A stretch of DNA of 64,000 nucleotides, taken from contig ML978132.1 in assembly GCA_010015805.1 (NCBI GenBank), forward strand, positions 434,001-498,000. Reading direction: 5' to 3'. Below the pieces are notes generated by a model. The model was not told the DNA's origin. It saw only the letters and a program-made list of their open reading frames with translations, and searched no databases. Every line of letters begins with the position of its first letter. The stretch's first letter is position 1. This document shows, piece by piece, positions 1 to 13,476 of the stretch. Source of the stretch: Rhizodiscina lignyota. Its lineage: Eukaryota; Ascomycota; Dothideomycetes; Aulographales; Rhizodiscinaceae. Made by a program: the position numbers and the translations under genes.

Positions 1-3000
1 CCGTCGCCACAGAAGCCGCAACAGTAGTCTATGCTTTGCAGCTTCTCGACAAGTTCGTGCTTCTCGTCCGGAGACATGCGAGCGAAAACTTGACCAACGA
101 CGAGCATTTCTCGAAGGACCTTCTCGGAAGCGAAATCGATGATCCACCGAAAGACTTCGCCTGTGACAGCAACTGAATAATTTCGCAGATTGGAAACGTC
201 GTAAGGTAGAGAAGCGTCGCCTTCGGGGGGAGGGGGAAGAGGCTTCAATGTGTTTTCGTCGAGCTGATAGATAGGGTTGTCGACGCTCTCCCAGCTTAGC
301 TTTGCAAGTGGTGTCCGTGAATCGCCTTCTATAAAATGCGGGACGAAGCAGTGCGCAGATTTGTCAATCAAATTGCACTCCCTCGCCACGCTAATGGCCG
401 TCAAGATGTTGTCCCCAGTGCACATGACCTTGCGGATCCCCGCTCTTTCCAATTCGGCAATGACGCCAGTGGTGCTATCCTTGAGTTTGTTCTCAAAGAT
501 GATGAAGCCCAAGAAGTCCAGGTCCGACTCGGCCTCTGTGCGTTTCATTTTCTGAATCTTGACCCAATTCAACTTTGGGATATTCTTGGTCGCACAGCCG
601 ATAACTCGGAACCCGCGATGCGTATAATAGCTCAAGAGATCTTCATAGTCAGCAGGGAATGATTCGGGTCTGCAAATTTCCTTCATCACTTCTGGCGCTC
701 CTTTGACATAGATATCGCCAGCTTGAGAGCTGAACTGCCGGACGACCACACTGGCTCTGCGCAGCTGCGATATGAATTCAAATGAGCGCAAGACTCCCAG
801 TTCGATCGGCTGGCGATTCTGCACATTCGGCTCTTCCTCGACATCATATTCCATTCCAGGAGGTGGGCGTGCGACAGATGGTGAAAGCTTGTGATCCTCG
901 TCTTCTTCGTGAGTCGGTCCTCTTGACTCGCCTTCCTCATATGACCAGCCAGTGAATTCGAACATTTTAACGTCCAGAGGATCACCAACAAGCTCGTCAT
1001 CGATCATGCGCAAGGAATGACAGGTTGCCATTGTATATAGAATAGCCTTGTTGACATTATAATCAACCGTCGGGTCTCTGTTTGTCGCGCCCGGAAGCAC
1101 AGCTGTTGCATCGGTCAATGGTTCACTGAAGTTATTGGTCTGGCGCTGTACTGCTCGCACCCCAAGCACATCTAGGCCATCTTCAGTTAAGGTGCCTGTC
1201 TTATCGAAGCAGATGACATCGAGCTTGCCGCCTACGTTGACTCGCTGCGGACTGATGCAAAAAATCTTCTTTTGCTTGAGTCGGCTCAGAGCAAAATTGG
1301 TCCCAATAGTAAGTGTTGCCGGAAGTGCGGGCGGCACGACAATCGTGATGAGATCCAAGGCTCGGACAACTATGAGGTGCCACGCCAGGCCTAGGCGTAC
1401 AAAGTTGATGAACGATGCAACAAATCCGACGCCAGCTATGCATGCCATGACGGATATGTACCGGAAGGAGTCACGATAGAACTTGAAGCCCGAAGGTTTT
1501 GGGAAGAGCATTGATCGCACGAGAGCTCCTTTGGTAGTGTTGAACCCGGTGCGGATGACCATAGCCAATGCTGCAGCCTCTTCATCAGCCGAATCAGGTT
1601 GAGGTCTCCTTGCTCTGATGATCTTGGTTCCAGAGAACAGGAGATGTTTGGCGACATCCGGATGGATTGATGCAGCGCTGAGATTAAGGAGTTCAAGAGA
1701 CTCATCAGTTATTGGTGTCTTGGTCACGGGAACCGACTCTCCAGTCAGCATACTCTCATTGACTATGCAATCACCGGACAAAAGAAGACTGTCGCACGGT
1801 AGTTGAGAGAGATTTGGGTCCGTGACCTCATACACATCGCCAGGAACGAGATCGCTGGATTCGACCTGTCGCCAGAAGCCATTGCGGATAACGCGTACAT
1901 CGCATTCGAATCTAGATACCTCTCGTAGTCGGCGCATCGTCGTCTTTGTTTCGATCAGAGTCGCCGTAATGCTCACGACGGAGATGAGGAAGATGCAAGC
2001 TGCATAGTAGTAGTATTCATCCAAAGACCAAAGGATTAGACTGGCGATTTGGAATATGTAAAATGGGTGGAGTGCCTCGTCGATGAGCAGTTGGCCAACG
2101 CTCTTCTCTTCAAGGTCAATGATATTATCGCCGAAAACGCGATGCCTGTAGTCCTTCTCTTCGCCGTCCAGCCCAACGCGTAGAGCAGCTGCATCCGACC
2201 ATGCAGGATCTTTCCAGTTGTTGCCTAGGAGGAACTTGTCTTTGACTGGGTGGAATGCAAACCGTATATACCGGTAGTCCAGAGTTCGCAATTGGTGCAA
2301 AATAAGGTCGTTGTCCTCATCATATTCTCGATAGTGGCTCTTCTCATCAGTCCCAAAGACAGAGGCAAGTGAGCGGCCGTACATCTGCTTCAGCACGTTC
2401 TGTACGGCCATCTCTCCCCACTGGTTCTCGATGACAACCCAGTCGCATTCGCGCAATGGTGTAGGTACTCCGACGAGGTTGACACGCCAGCGTGGCAGCC
2501 ATCTGAACACAAGATATCCAATACCAGCTGTGAGTGCGCATATGGCGGCGTAGGCTGCAAATCCTATCCTTGATGTGCGGAATCCAGCTACCACAATAGT
2601 AAGGTCTTCCGTCAGGATGTATATCTTTTGGCTCTGCCGTCCTTCTCTTCTATGGCTGGCACTAGAGTCCGCGGATGAGTGTCGGCTCAGCAGCGGCACA
2701 TCAGTTGAGCGCCTCGACAATATGGAAGACTTGCGCCGACTTGAGGAGGAACGTCGTCCGATCTCCAAATCATCTTCGGGTTCAGCATAGCCATTCTCAG
2801 CATAGCCATTCTCGTGTTCCATCATATCATCCTCGTCGCTTATCGCCTCTTCATCCTCGCCCCAGACTTCCTGCACATCACCTTCCTCGTCGTAGAAGGT
2901 GAAACTGGCGTTCGAATCGGAGCGGTAGCGCCGGTGAGCGAAGGAGGATATACTCGAAGGAACGCTCTCTGCGAGAGGACCAGAGAACATCTGTCATACT

Positions 3001-3252
3001 GTGTAAGTGACACGAGGCACTGAATGGTGATGTCTCAGGCCCTGTGTACCTCATCTTGTGCCATCTCCACATCCGACACGAAACTAGCTCTGCAGAATTG
3101 TAAGCACTTCACTTTAATAATAGGGAGCTTGACACTTACTCGCTCATGTTCGAACCCCTTCTGTACATGCCACTTCTTCTCCGACCGCTGCTCCGCCGTC
3201 GCTCAATCGCGACGCTGCTGCGAGCGCTGTCCATGAGATCTTCATCGTCCAT
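1..3252 (-). CDS. YPK9: P5B-type ATPase (YPK9/ATP13A2-like), C-terminus beyond left edge
   Basis: Vacuolar/lysosomal P-type ATPase of subfamily P5B; human ATP13A2 and yeast Ypk9 are linked to polyamine export from that compartment. Exons on the minus strand: 3140-3252, 3050-3089 and 2990 to the edge, all in phase, giving about 1,047 residues. Order seen: acidic, Ser/Arg-rich N-terminus (MDDEDLMDSARSS), first hydrophobic hairpin near 2500-2590, actuator loop LTGES near 1740-1755, the P5B signature VPPALPA in M4 near 1325-1345, and the phosphorylation site CFDKTGTLTEDGLD near 1185-1215. The nucleotide domain includes KGAPEV near 690-705. The frame ends at the edge inside CGFCGDG, the start of the hinge (GDGxND), so the last membrane segments are missing. 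PPALP rather than PPELP argues for P5B over P5A (Spf1). Next gene upstream on the same strand is eL33. Confidence 0.93.
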
Positions 3253-3898
3253 TGCGGTGTGGATGTTTAGAGAGAGCGCATGCGCGCAGGTTTCCAGCGA
3301 ATTAAGCCATTACGGCCGCTAGACCAATGGATAATGAGCTGAAAGGAACCTGCTCAGTAGGACCGTTGAATAGTTTGAGGGCGAAAATTGAGCGTCTCGC
3401 GCTCGTGCCGCTGTGGAGACACATCTATCAGCCCTATGGACTCGGTCTCGGTGACGCTGAATGGCGGCCTTTTTCTCGGCGCTATTAACAACTAACATTC
3501 CTTCCACAATCATCTTTATCCCACCAAATATGTATCGATGGAAGGGGAGTACTCTAGTTTTCGATGCCAGAAACCAGATAGCACATTTATTAAATTTGCA
3601 AGATTCTCATTGGCGCGCAATTACATTTTGAAGGGCTCAATTAGATTCGGAGAATTTTTGGCCAGAAGCTGGCGAAGTGTCTTATTTGATATGTAGAAGT
3701 ACACTTCTTTCCGACAGCAATTGCTGTCTGTTTAGAATGACGCTTGCAGATTGTTGAAGAAACCATGCGTTCCGCGAAGGACGCATTTCTCCCACCACTC
3801 CAGAACCAGATCAAGGGAAAATGCAGCACTTGTCTCAACCCTTCCACACCCCGGGACTCTCATCCCATTCTCAGCAACTCCCCTCGAGGGAAGAGGGT
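3253..3898. other. Intergenic, no gene recognised
   Basis: 646 bases between the start of the P5B ATPase and the stop codon of eL33, both on the minus strand. Holds the ATPase promoter and the eL33 3' end. A 64-codon minus-strand frame near 3319-3513 has no recognisable features. Confidence 0.6.
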
Positions 3899-4626
3899 TT
3901 ATATCGAAGAGGGATACAGCATGACCCGAACCGATGCGCCGAAGGACTTTGCCGGAAGGTTGCGTCTGAACTTTGCTCGCACGACACCAGAGTTGCCTAG
4001 CTATGTGATCAGCACCGATGATATTAAAATCCAATGCAAGGAGTCTTACCATGTGGCCTTGTTACCTTGCCCCAAATCACCCTTATCTTCGATCCTCGCA
4101 CCTCCTTCTGTGCCCGATAGACGTACGCGACCTTCTTGCCGAGGTAGAAACTACAAAGCCATCAGTTGTGAACATTGCTTCATGTTATCTTCCAGACTCA
4201 CGTCGCAGCCTTGGTGTCGTCCACGCCTTCAATCTTGATCAAGCTACAGACTCGTCAATACCAATGAAAGCACGCCCAAAATCTTGATCGAATCGTACCT
4301 GGTTCCAGGGTTGGTGTTGCGCTTAGCTCGCTGGTAGCTGATGTGCTTGCCCCTTTAAAATTCATGTTAGTCTCGATGCCGAAAAGCGTGACGCATATGG
4401 TCCGTAGATGTGAGTTGGGAAGTCGAGCGGATGCTGCCCAGAAGTGCACTGGGGCAGCAGGAGAGGAGTCTTACTTCACGTATACTAGAGATTGATGTCA
4501 GTCAGTGATCCCATAAATCAGCAGCAATAAACAGAAGCTAGATATAGAGCGAAGAAGGAGCGCGACGTTGAATATTGAGGTGACTGGACGGGAGCACATA
4601 CACCTGTGACCTGATCCCGAAGGCAT
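3899..4626 (-). CDS. RPL33: 60S ribosomal protein eL33 (L35Ae), six exons with a 10-nt microexon
   Basis: Component of the large cytosolic ribosomal subunit. Rebuilt from splice sites on the minus strand: 4602-4626, 4475-4484, 4299-4352, 4202-4243, 4050-4150 and 3899-3996. These sum to 330 nt, 109 residues plus stop, matching the family's usual 107-110. The protein starts [15 protein letters not shown]. Conserved eL33 blocks are [10 protein letters not shown] (exon 4), [20 protein letters not shown] (exon 5) and [20 protein letters not shown] at the C-terminus. Exon 2 is only 10 nt and supplies most of L-Y-V-K; the phases fit only if it is included. All introns are GT-AG (donors GTATGT, GTAAGA, GTACGA, GTGAGT, GTAAGA). 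A 164-codon plus-strand frame over the same place is an antisense shadow. Identification is firm; intron borders follow from phase and family conservation. Confidence 0.93.
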
Positions 4627-6004
4627 TTTGACGGTGTCGGAGTCTCCAACAGGATATCTGCAAGAGAAAGAGGGACCTGACGCCGGTTTATGAGGTTGTC
4701 GGGGATAGTTGTTGTCGTCGATGGAGTTTGAGGTTTGAATGCGCCCACGATTCGATTTCGTGGTGCGCTGCCAGGGTGCTCGTTTCTCCGGCTCCGTTGT
4801 CTTGGCACTTTCGCTTCATCCTGTGCCGAGGGCAGCCGGCCGGACTTTTTGCACGCCTCGCAGGCTCGCGCTGTTCAAGATACCGGATCACTATTCAAAT
4901 TCTATGAAACATTCTGAAGAGCGCGGAGCTTTCGATGCTCTACCTTCTCAGCATCTGCGATTTACAGGCGATATCACCTCGACACTTGTCGGCCTCAGCA
5001 TGCAGCCTGTGGTATCAGCGGCAGGATTTGGATTAGGAATGAGGCCATCCCTTTCTGCAGATCTGAAAGCTTAAGCTCAGTTATGATATGTCCGGTTCGC
5101 GGATGACAAAGTATTACTCCGTCCGCATCTGGATACTGCCTCGCCAATTGCTGTGGGGATGGAAGAGGAGCATGCAAGCTCCCTGCAGGACTCCCGCCTT
5201 CCAGCCACATTATAAACAGCTTTGTACGACGCCGGAGCTGTTTGACATGAAAGTAATACGATTATCGAACATAGGCATCCTTGAAAGAGGCTAGTGGTCC
5301 GCCATGTCCGCCGACGATAATCAGATACTAGCAGATAGTCGTCGGCCAAGCTCATGCTCCCATTTAACCTGGAGAAGCAAAAACGGATTAATTTTCAGAA
5401 TAGCAAATGCCAAATGCCAGAATGGGCTTCACGATAGCAACAAGCGGAAGATTGTGAGATTCGATCTGGCCCGGCAAGCGTCTGCCGCGCCGTGGCAGGA
5501 GCTTCGCGGCCCTGACGGCTCTGTCGCGGGAGAAGAGGGACGGCCTCGCAGCTCGGCGTGTCTCGATTTTATAAGCTAGCGAATCCGCTGACTGATGCAA
5601 TAATTATCTGTTGAGACTGTTTGTAACGCTTGAAAAACCTCACGGCTCCCTCAATTGGCACCTGTATAGCTCCCTATATTGAGTAAATCGCCCCATCAAA
5701 GCCCAGGCGCCTCATTCACAGAGCTGCTGCCCCTCCTGATCCGTGCGAGCGTCATTGCGAGAAGTGGGTCACCGCGACTGGAGCTTTCATTTGAGATCAA
5801 TATTTTAACCCAACCTCCAAGCTCCCCACCATCAACTCTTCCCTCAAGCCAACGCTCCACACACAACCACAGTAGTGCTCCTACCCCTAGAGATACTCTA
5901 TCTACTCTACGGAAGCTCGTGGATCTCGCGTCAGTTTCAGCGAAGTGGCTGTATTCTCCCCGCAGCATCCTAACGCCGCCACATAGACCGCACACAGCGA
6001 CAAG
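4627..6004. other. Divergent promoter region between RPL33 and ZWF1
   Basis: About 1.38 kb. The minus-strand sequence just upstream of the eL33 start has a pyrimidine tract followed by TTGCAG near 4660-4680, which could be the acceptor of a 5' UTR intron. The right part (5800-6000) is rich in CCTCC/CACC tracts, as in many fungal promoters. Open frames of 60-110 codons occur on both strands but none resembles a protein. Confidence 0.5.
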
Positions 6005-8050
<2,046 letters not shown>

Positions 8051-8562
8051 AGAAAGGACGTGCTGCCTCCTTCCTAACCGGAGTTGGAAACAGAAAGCTT
8101 TTTGTCATCGACGCTCTGAACTTCTGGGCAAGGCACAAAGGTAATATAGACGCTGGCTGGCGTATGCTCTCACATTACACGCCGCCGCAAATGATGCTTG
8201 AGACCTCTGATTTGTACTTCCAAGAAAGTCTTCTCCGTAGCTATGAAAAAATGATACGATTCTGAACCATAGAAACATGAGCATTCTGTTTTGATACCCT
8301 TATAATGATCCTCGTGCACATCAGCAAGCTAGACCTTATAACTGAGAACAATACCATTCCATAAACTACCTGGCAACACACTTAGTGTTGTAAACAGAAC
8401 GCCCGTGAATTCCTCAACTCCGCAAATGCAGCCTTCTGATTGGCCAGAACACATCCGTCCACGCAGAAAAAGTTGACCGTCCATCTGCTTCCAGCACTGC
8501 TCACAACTCGCAAACTGGTCAAAATAACCATCACATTGTAGAGCTAATCTATCATTTCCGAC
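8051..8562. other. Intergenic, ZWF1 3' region and FAP7 promoter
   Basis: 512 bases between two plus-strand genes. No gene or clear element seen; the first 215 bases are an accidental continuation of an open frame from the last ZWF1 intron. Confidence 0.5.
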
Positions 8563-9189
8563 ATGCGTACTTCACCAAATATCATCATCACCGGCACACC
8601 CGGCGTCGGCAAGACCACACACGCAGAACTGCTCGCAGAGAGCACCGGCTTGCAACACCTCTCAATCAACAAGATTTCCGAAGAGCGCAACTGCACAGAT
8701 GGTCGGGACGAGGAATTGCAGACATGGATAGTTGACGAAGACAAGGTACATTTCCATCAACCCCCAATACTATGCGAAATATCTAACCGTCGTCTCGACT
8801 AGCTTCTCGACGCAATAGAACCCGAATGCCTAGCCGGCGGGGTCATCATCGACTGGCACGCGTGCGACCTCTTCCCCAAATCGTGGATCGACCTCGTCGT
8901 CGTGATACGCTGCGACTCGACGCTGCTGTACGATCGATTGAGCGCGAGGAAGTACAGCGAGAAGAAGCTGGACGAGAACATGGACGCCGAGATCATGCAG
9001 GTGCTTCTGGACGAGGCGCGCGATGCATACGACGAGGAGATTGTGGTAGAGCTGTGGAGTAATGAGGGCGAGGATGTGGAGGCGAATGTGGGGAGGATTG
9101 TGCAGTGGGTGGACAATTGGAAGAAGGACAGTGGGAGGAGGGATGGCGCTGAGGCGGACGGGAAAGAGAAGGGTGGAGAGGATGATTGA
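8563..9189 (+). CDS. FAP7: Adenylate kinase isoenzyme 6 homologue Fap7
   Basis: Small nuclear/cytosolic NTPase (hCINAP/AK6) that binds Rps14 and is needed for late 18S rRNA maturation in yeast. Two exons, 8563-8745 and 8803-9189 (phase 0), give 189 residues. Walker A GTPGVGKTTH lies at residues 11-20. The family's NMP-binding block SINKISEER follows, then IDWHACDLFP in exon 2. The lid region carries RKYSEKKLDENMDAEIMQ, and the W-x-S-N-E block (ELWSNEGEDVEANV) is typical of Fap7. The acidic/Lys tail (EADGKEKGGEDD) is low complexity. The stop lies 65 bp from the stop of the convergent HAM1 gene. Confidence 0.95.
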
Positions 9190-9254
9190 TTCTACAAAGG
9201 GGCAGGCGCTCTATAGGGCGAAAGAAGGTTATATATGGATGGGAGTGTGGTCGA

Positions 9255-10030
9255 TCAGACTTCCTGCGCTAGCCACTCTTTCAGCTTCTCGAGAGCCTTG
9301 CCGCGATGCGAGATCTTGTTCTTCTCTGCCTTGGTCATCTCGGCGTACGTCTTACCTTCGTACTCAAACGATGAGTCCCATCCTAGCATGGTAAGTGCGT
9401 GCAAGACCTTTCATCAAAACGATCACTTACCAAATACAGTTGGCCCTCGTGAAGGCACAAGCTTTCCCTGTACAATGTCAGAAGTGTGACTATCGACAAC
9501 AAAGAGCAATTAACATACGTCTGTCCGTCCCTGGAAGAGTATGGGTTTGTGTCCTGGGCCTTCGGAGTATGCGAAAGTACAAACGGCTTGTGCAGACTTG
9601 TCCTCGAAGCCAGCTAGCATCTTGTGCATGTCCTCAGAGCCGAGGGCGAGCAAGAAGTATTTCCTTGTTGAGGCGTTAGCAATTATCGTACGTAGCTAGC
9701 GAGAGCGAAGAGGTAGTGGTACACGTATGGACCAGGAAGATCGTTCATAGCTTTGAAGCAGAGACATGTATCCTCGACGAGTACTGGGCCTTGAACCTGA
9801 AATGAATTAACGAGCCATCACTCTTGCTATTGGCATGATAGATTCTCATGAAGACCAACCGATTCCGCAGCTCTTTTGCATTTGTCGATCGTGACCTCTT
9901 CCACCGTGCCTTGTATTTCATCCAAATCCAGGCTCTGACTCTTCAGCTCCACGATGCCTTCTAGAATCGCTTGCACTTCTATAAGCTTATTCTTATTGCC
10001 CGTAATGAAATTCAACTCTTTCGGGGCCAT
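9255..10030 (-). CDS. HAM1: Inosine triphosphate pyrophosphatase (HAM1/ITPase)
   Basis: Hydrolyses non-canonical purine nucleoside triphosphates (ITP, dITP, XTP) to monophosphates and cleans the nucleotide pool. Five exons on the minus strand: 9860-10030, 9723-9796, 9519-9663, 9431-9467, 9255-9382, summing to 184 residues, the family length. Signature features: N-terminal [17 protein letters not shown], the [12 protein letters not shown] block, GPYVKYFL, then [19 protein letters not shown] and near the end [18 protein letters not shown]. Exon 4 is 37 nt. The donor of intron 1 appears to be GTTGGT, a poor match to consensus, but it is the only phase-compatible choice that joins AAESV to the QGPVLV block. 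Divergent from the P450-like gene, 315 bp between starts. Confidence 0.94.
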
Positions 10031-10345
10031 TTTGACGGCTTGTTCGGAAAGATTGAAATTTTGAGAAGAAATTAAGGAATTGTGGCGCTTGCGTGGGCTG
10101 TGGGATCTTCGAAGGCGACCTCACAATATCATCTTGGCTAGTGCAACGCCATCCTCATGTCTCTAGGCTATCCAGATTATTTCATAGAAGTTTAAAGTCT
10201 CTCAACTTCGCAAGAACTCCACGTCTTTTTCTTTGGTCTGCACGTTTCTCATGGCGCTTTGGGACAGCAAGTACCTAGCGTTTGTTCAATAGCCGTCAAA
10301 ACAGCCACTGAGCTGGAGTAGTTAAAGCTCTTTCAGTCCTCAGAC

Positions 10346-12054
10346 ATGATTTCTTTCGCGTCCATTGCCCTGGGCCTTTTCAGTGCGATAATTCTTCAAT
10401 TGGTGGTTACCAGATATACCTCTGACGGCGCCGCAAAGCGCGGCCAGACTGGTACACCTACTCTACTACCCCATTGGATCCCATACTTTGGCCACTTGCC
10501 CAGATTGTTGTTTCAGTCTGATGGCTTCCTTGGACGTAGAAGGTCTGTCTCTACCTTTTGGTAATGAACGCGAGCTCATTATGGAATTACAGGAAGGCGG
10601 CTGAAGGTGGAGCCTTTGCTCTCACCGCAATGGGCAGACAATACAACATCATCTCCTCACCCGGCTCCATTGCGGCCGCCCTGGAAAATGCTGAGTCGGC
10701 ACTCGACTACCATGAACCAGCGATCAATGTTCTTAAAGCCGCATTCTCATTCCCCAAGGCGGACGAGACTACGCTGAAGGCAATCTTGACATCCAACGAG
10801 GAGCGCTGTATTCTTCCTCAATCAGTCACAGAACACCTCACCACCACCGCACTCAAGACCATCCAATCCACCATCCCCGACCTCCTCTCCTTCATGTCCA
10901 ACCTAATCGACCAATTCCCTTGGGAGCGGTACACCATCATCTCTCTACCTGAGGCCGACTCCACATCTACTACCTCTGATATCGCAATCGTGGACCTCCA
11001 CCTCCTCCTACGCAATTACATCACCCACCACCTCACGCGAATCCTGCTCCCGCACTCCCTCCTCGAAAGCCACACTCACGCACAGTCCTTCGTACAAGAC
11101 CTCTGGACAATGAACGCCGCGCTCTTCCAACTCACCCTCGGCCTCCCGCGCTGGCTGCCAATTCCGCGCCTCACCTCCGCGCATATCGCGCGCCGGAATC
11201 TGCTCTGGAGTCTGGGTGGCTTGTTCTACGCGCTAGATAGAGTAAAGCGCGGGGAGGAACCGAGCGGCGAATGGCGCGATCTGGATGACGAATTTGCGGA
11301 GCTGTCGCCGTTCGTGCGACACGTGCAGGATGTGTATGGTGATTTGAAGCCCGAGGCGCGAGCGAGTATGGCGTTGGTGGGCCTGTTGGGATTGAGTGTG
11401 AGGTTGATGAGGTTGGTGCTTTGGACGGTGGTGCATATTGCTCAGAGCAAAAGTCTTGTTGCGAGGGTCAGGGAAGAGACAAAAGAGAACGTGAGAGCGA
11501 CGCAGCCGCCGCTCGTCTTCGGTGTCGCAGAGCCCGTTCATTTGGAGATTGATGGCGAGGTGCTGGCCCGCGAAGGGTCGTGTCCTGTGCTCGAATCGTG
11601 CTATACGGAGAGCGTACGTCTTTATGACCGCAGTCTCGGCCTTGCCAGCGTCATTCAGACCTGCGAGCTCCATGCAGGAGGAGAAGGAAATAGTGATGGG
11701 AAGAAGGACACGCTTGTGCTAGAGGAGGATACGATGCTTGCGACGGTCCCGTACCTACATAATCTCTCAGAGGCTGTATTCGACGATCCGCTCCAGTGGA
11801 ACCCTGACCGCCAGCTCAAGGACACGCTGCTGCCGGACGGGCTAGACTTGCTCGCTGGTGGAGGGGCACAGTTCGTGAAGACTCTGAGCGTAGCGCTCAT
11901 CGCAGGTGTTTTGGCAGTGTGGGACGTAGAGATACCTCACAAAATTCCAAAGGCTGGACGAAGTATTACTGTAGCGGGTCCCAAGGGTATTGTGAAAGCG
12001 AGACTCAAGCGCAGGGAACTGAGAGAATCAGCTCAGGGCGCGTTGGGCCATTGA
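10346..12054 (+). CDS. Cytochrome P450-like protein lacking the heme-ligand cysteine
   Basis: Two exons, 10346-10542 and 10593-12054, give 552 residues. The N-terminus has a membrane anchor (SIALGLFSAIILQLVV) followed by the Pro-containing hinge LLPHWIPYFGHLPRLL, as in microsomal P450s, so ER membrane is likely. A K-helix ExxR is visible (ESVR, about residue 405) and a meander W-N-P-D-R near 467. Where P450s have FxxGxxxCxG, this protein reads LLAGGGAQFVKTLSVAL (about 484-500): the Gly run is kept but a Val stands where the thiolate Cys should be. The I-helix AGxxT motif is not recognisable (ALVGLLGLSV). The overall pattern recalls the CYP7/CYP8-like fungal P450 group. The open frame is long and clean, so it is probably expressed but may not be a classic monooxygenase. 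Substrate unknown. Confidence 0.75.
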
Positions 12055-12784
12055 AGCCGACATGGAAAGGGTGACGGCATTCGCTGAACTCACATCTGGT
12101 TGAAACTGAGTTCATAGAATAAAATAGTCTCGTATAGAACTTCAAGTCACTTTCTCTGCCACGCAATTGGACTTGGCAGTGAATGTCACGAATATGAGGG
12201 ACCAAGGTTGAGCGAAAGAGCTGTGGGCATGCGGAACACAATACACAGCTGCATTCACACTTAAGGGTAGATAGTGGTATTTTGAAAGTTGTGATATTGG
12301 TTCAGTAGCTACGTAACTGGAAGAGCCAGTGTACATGTAGACTGCCATCGATGCAGCGCCCAGAGTATTCCTCGTCCTGTGTCGTTCATTGGGCATCGTC
12401 AGAAATGCGACCGTAATGCAGATAACGCCAGAAAAGAAAAGAAAAAAAAGACCCCATGATAATCGAAAAAGCAAATGTGTTCAGCCGCAACCAGATTCTC
12501 TCGCCATTGATGCCACTCTTATTTGGACGCCCCGTGAGTTGCCAGCAGGATAAGGGAAAAGCATCCCCCCGCGATGCTGAGGACCATCGCAATCGGCCAG
12601 AACGCTTCCCAAATTTGATGGGTGATTGGCATATCCCGGGACGAATTCCAGAGATAACAGAGATCGCCCGAGGGGGAGACCCGGGTGGAAACGCTTGGGC
12701 CGTGCCGTTTGGCCGCCATCGCAGAAATCACCTCACCACGGACGACGACAGGCTCCTTGAGGACAACATTGACGCGCGGGAGGA
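12055..12784. other. Intergenic with unresolved minus-strand open frames
   Basis: Between the convergent P450-like and SKP1 genes. The minus strand holds overlapping open frames with hydrophobic stretches (about 12520-12780 and 12140-12500) that would need a frame change at an A8/T8 run near 12440-12455. No family recognised and no convincing exon structure found. Discussed as a finding. Confidence 0.4.
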
Positions 12785-13476
12785 TTAACGACTGGAGGGA
12801 GCTCGAGTTAGTAACACGGCGTTAGGTGGCGGTGTTGGTGGGGGACTCACTCCTCAGCCCACTCATTCTCACGACGGATCTGCTCCTCCTCCTCGGGGGT
12901 GAAGTCGTTCTGGATATTGAACGTCTTTCGAATCTCATCGGGGGTCTTGCCCTTGATCATGTTGGCGACGGTCTTGCAGCCGACGTCGAGAAGGGCCTTG
13001 ATGTCGAGATAGTTGGCAGCGAGGATGATCTCGAAGAGCATCTCCTGGTCGACCTGCATGAACTTCTGGTCCCACTCGTCGATGTCGGTGGACTTCTTGC
13101 GGGAGTCGGCATCGTCGTCAGCGGAGGCAGGAGGGTCCTTCTTGTGGTGCTCGCACCACTCAAGGACCTTCTTGAGCACGACCTCGTTCACCTAAATTTG
13201 CCATCAGATATGTCGTTGCATCGAGTGACGCGCGGTGTCGGATGCTTACATTGGGAATGGGAATGGACTCCGTGTTGGCCTCCTCAGGAAGATCGTCGAG
13301 AAGGTTCTTGATCAGGATGGAGCGCTCGGCGACTTGACGCTCTGGAATTGAGGTGTTAGTCGGTGAACTGCAAATGATTCGGTTGCGCGTGGCAGTGCGC
13401 AGGGAGGAAACTTACCGACAGAAATGTCGACGCCATCAGAGGAGGTAAGGGTGATGTTGGCCGGTGGGGCAGACAT
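12785..13476 (-). CDS. SKP1: SCF ubiquitin ligase adaptor Skp1 (sconC-type)
   Basis: Links F-box proteins to cullin in SCF ubiquitin ligases. Four exons on the minus strand: 13416-13476, 13250-13341, 12851-13191, 12785-12791; 166 residues. The N-terminus has [19 protein letters not shown]; the BTB/POZ-like fold follows, then the conserved C-terminal block with [40 protein letters not shown] and [10 protein letters not shown]. The last exon is only 7 nt and encodes the end of Asp, Arg and stop. It sits behind a GTGAGT donor, a perfect TACTAAC branch point and a CAG acceptor. Reading straight through the donor gives an ending WAEE plus stop instead; the spliced form restores the family ending WAEDR. 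A run of Asp/Lys near the middle ([13 protein letters not shown]) is the usual variable loop. Confidence 0.96.

Noticed and set aside
3744-4238. 164-codon open frame on the plus strand
   Set aside because: It is antisense to the eL33 exons, which are certain.
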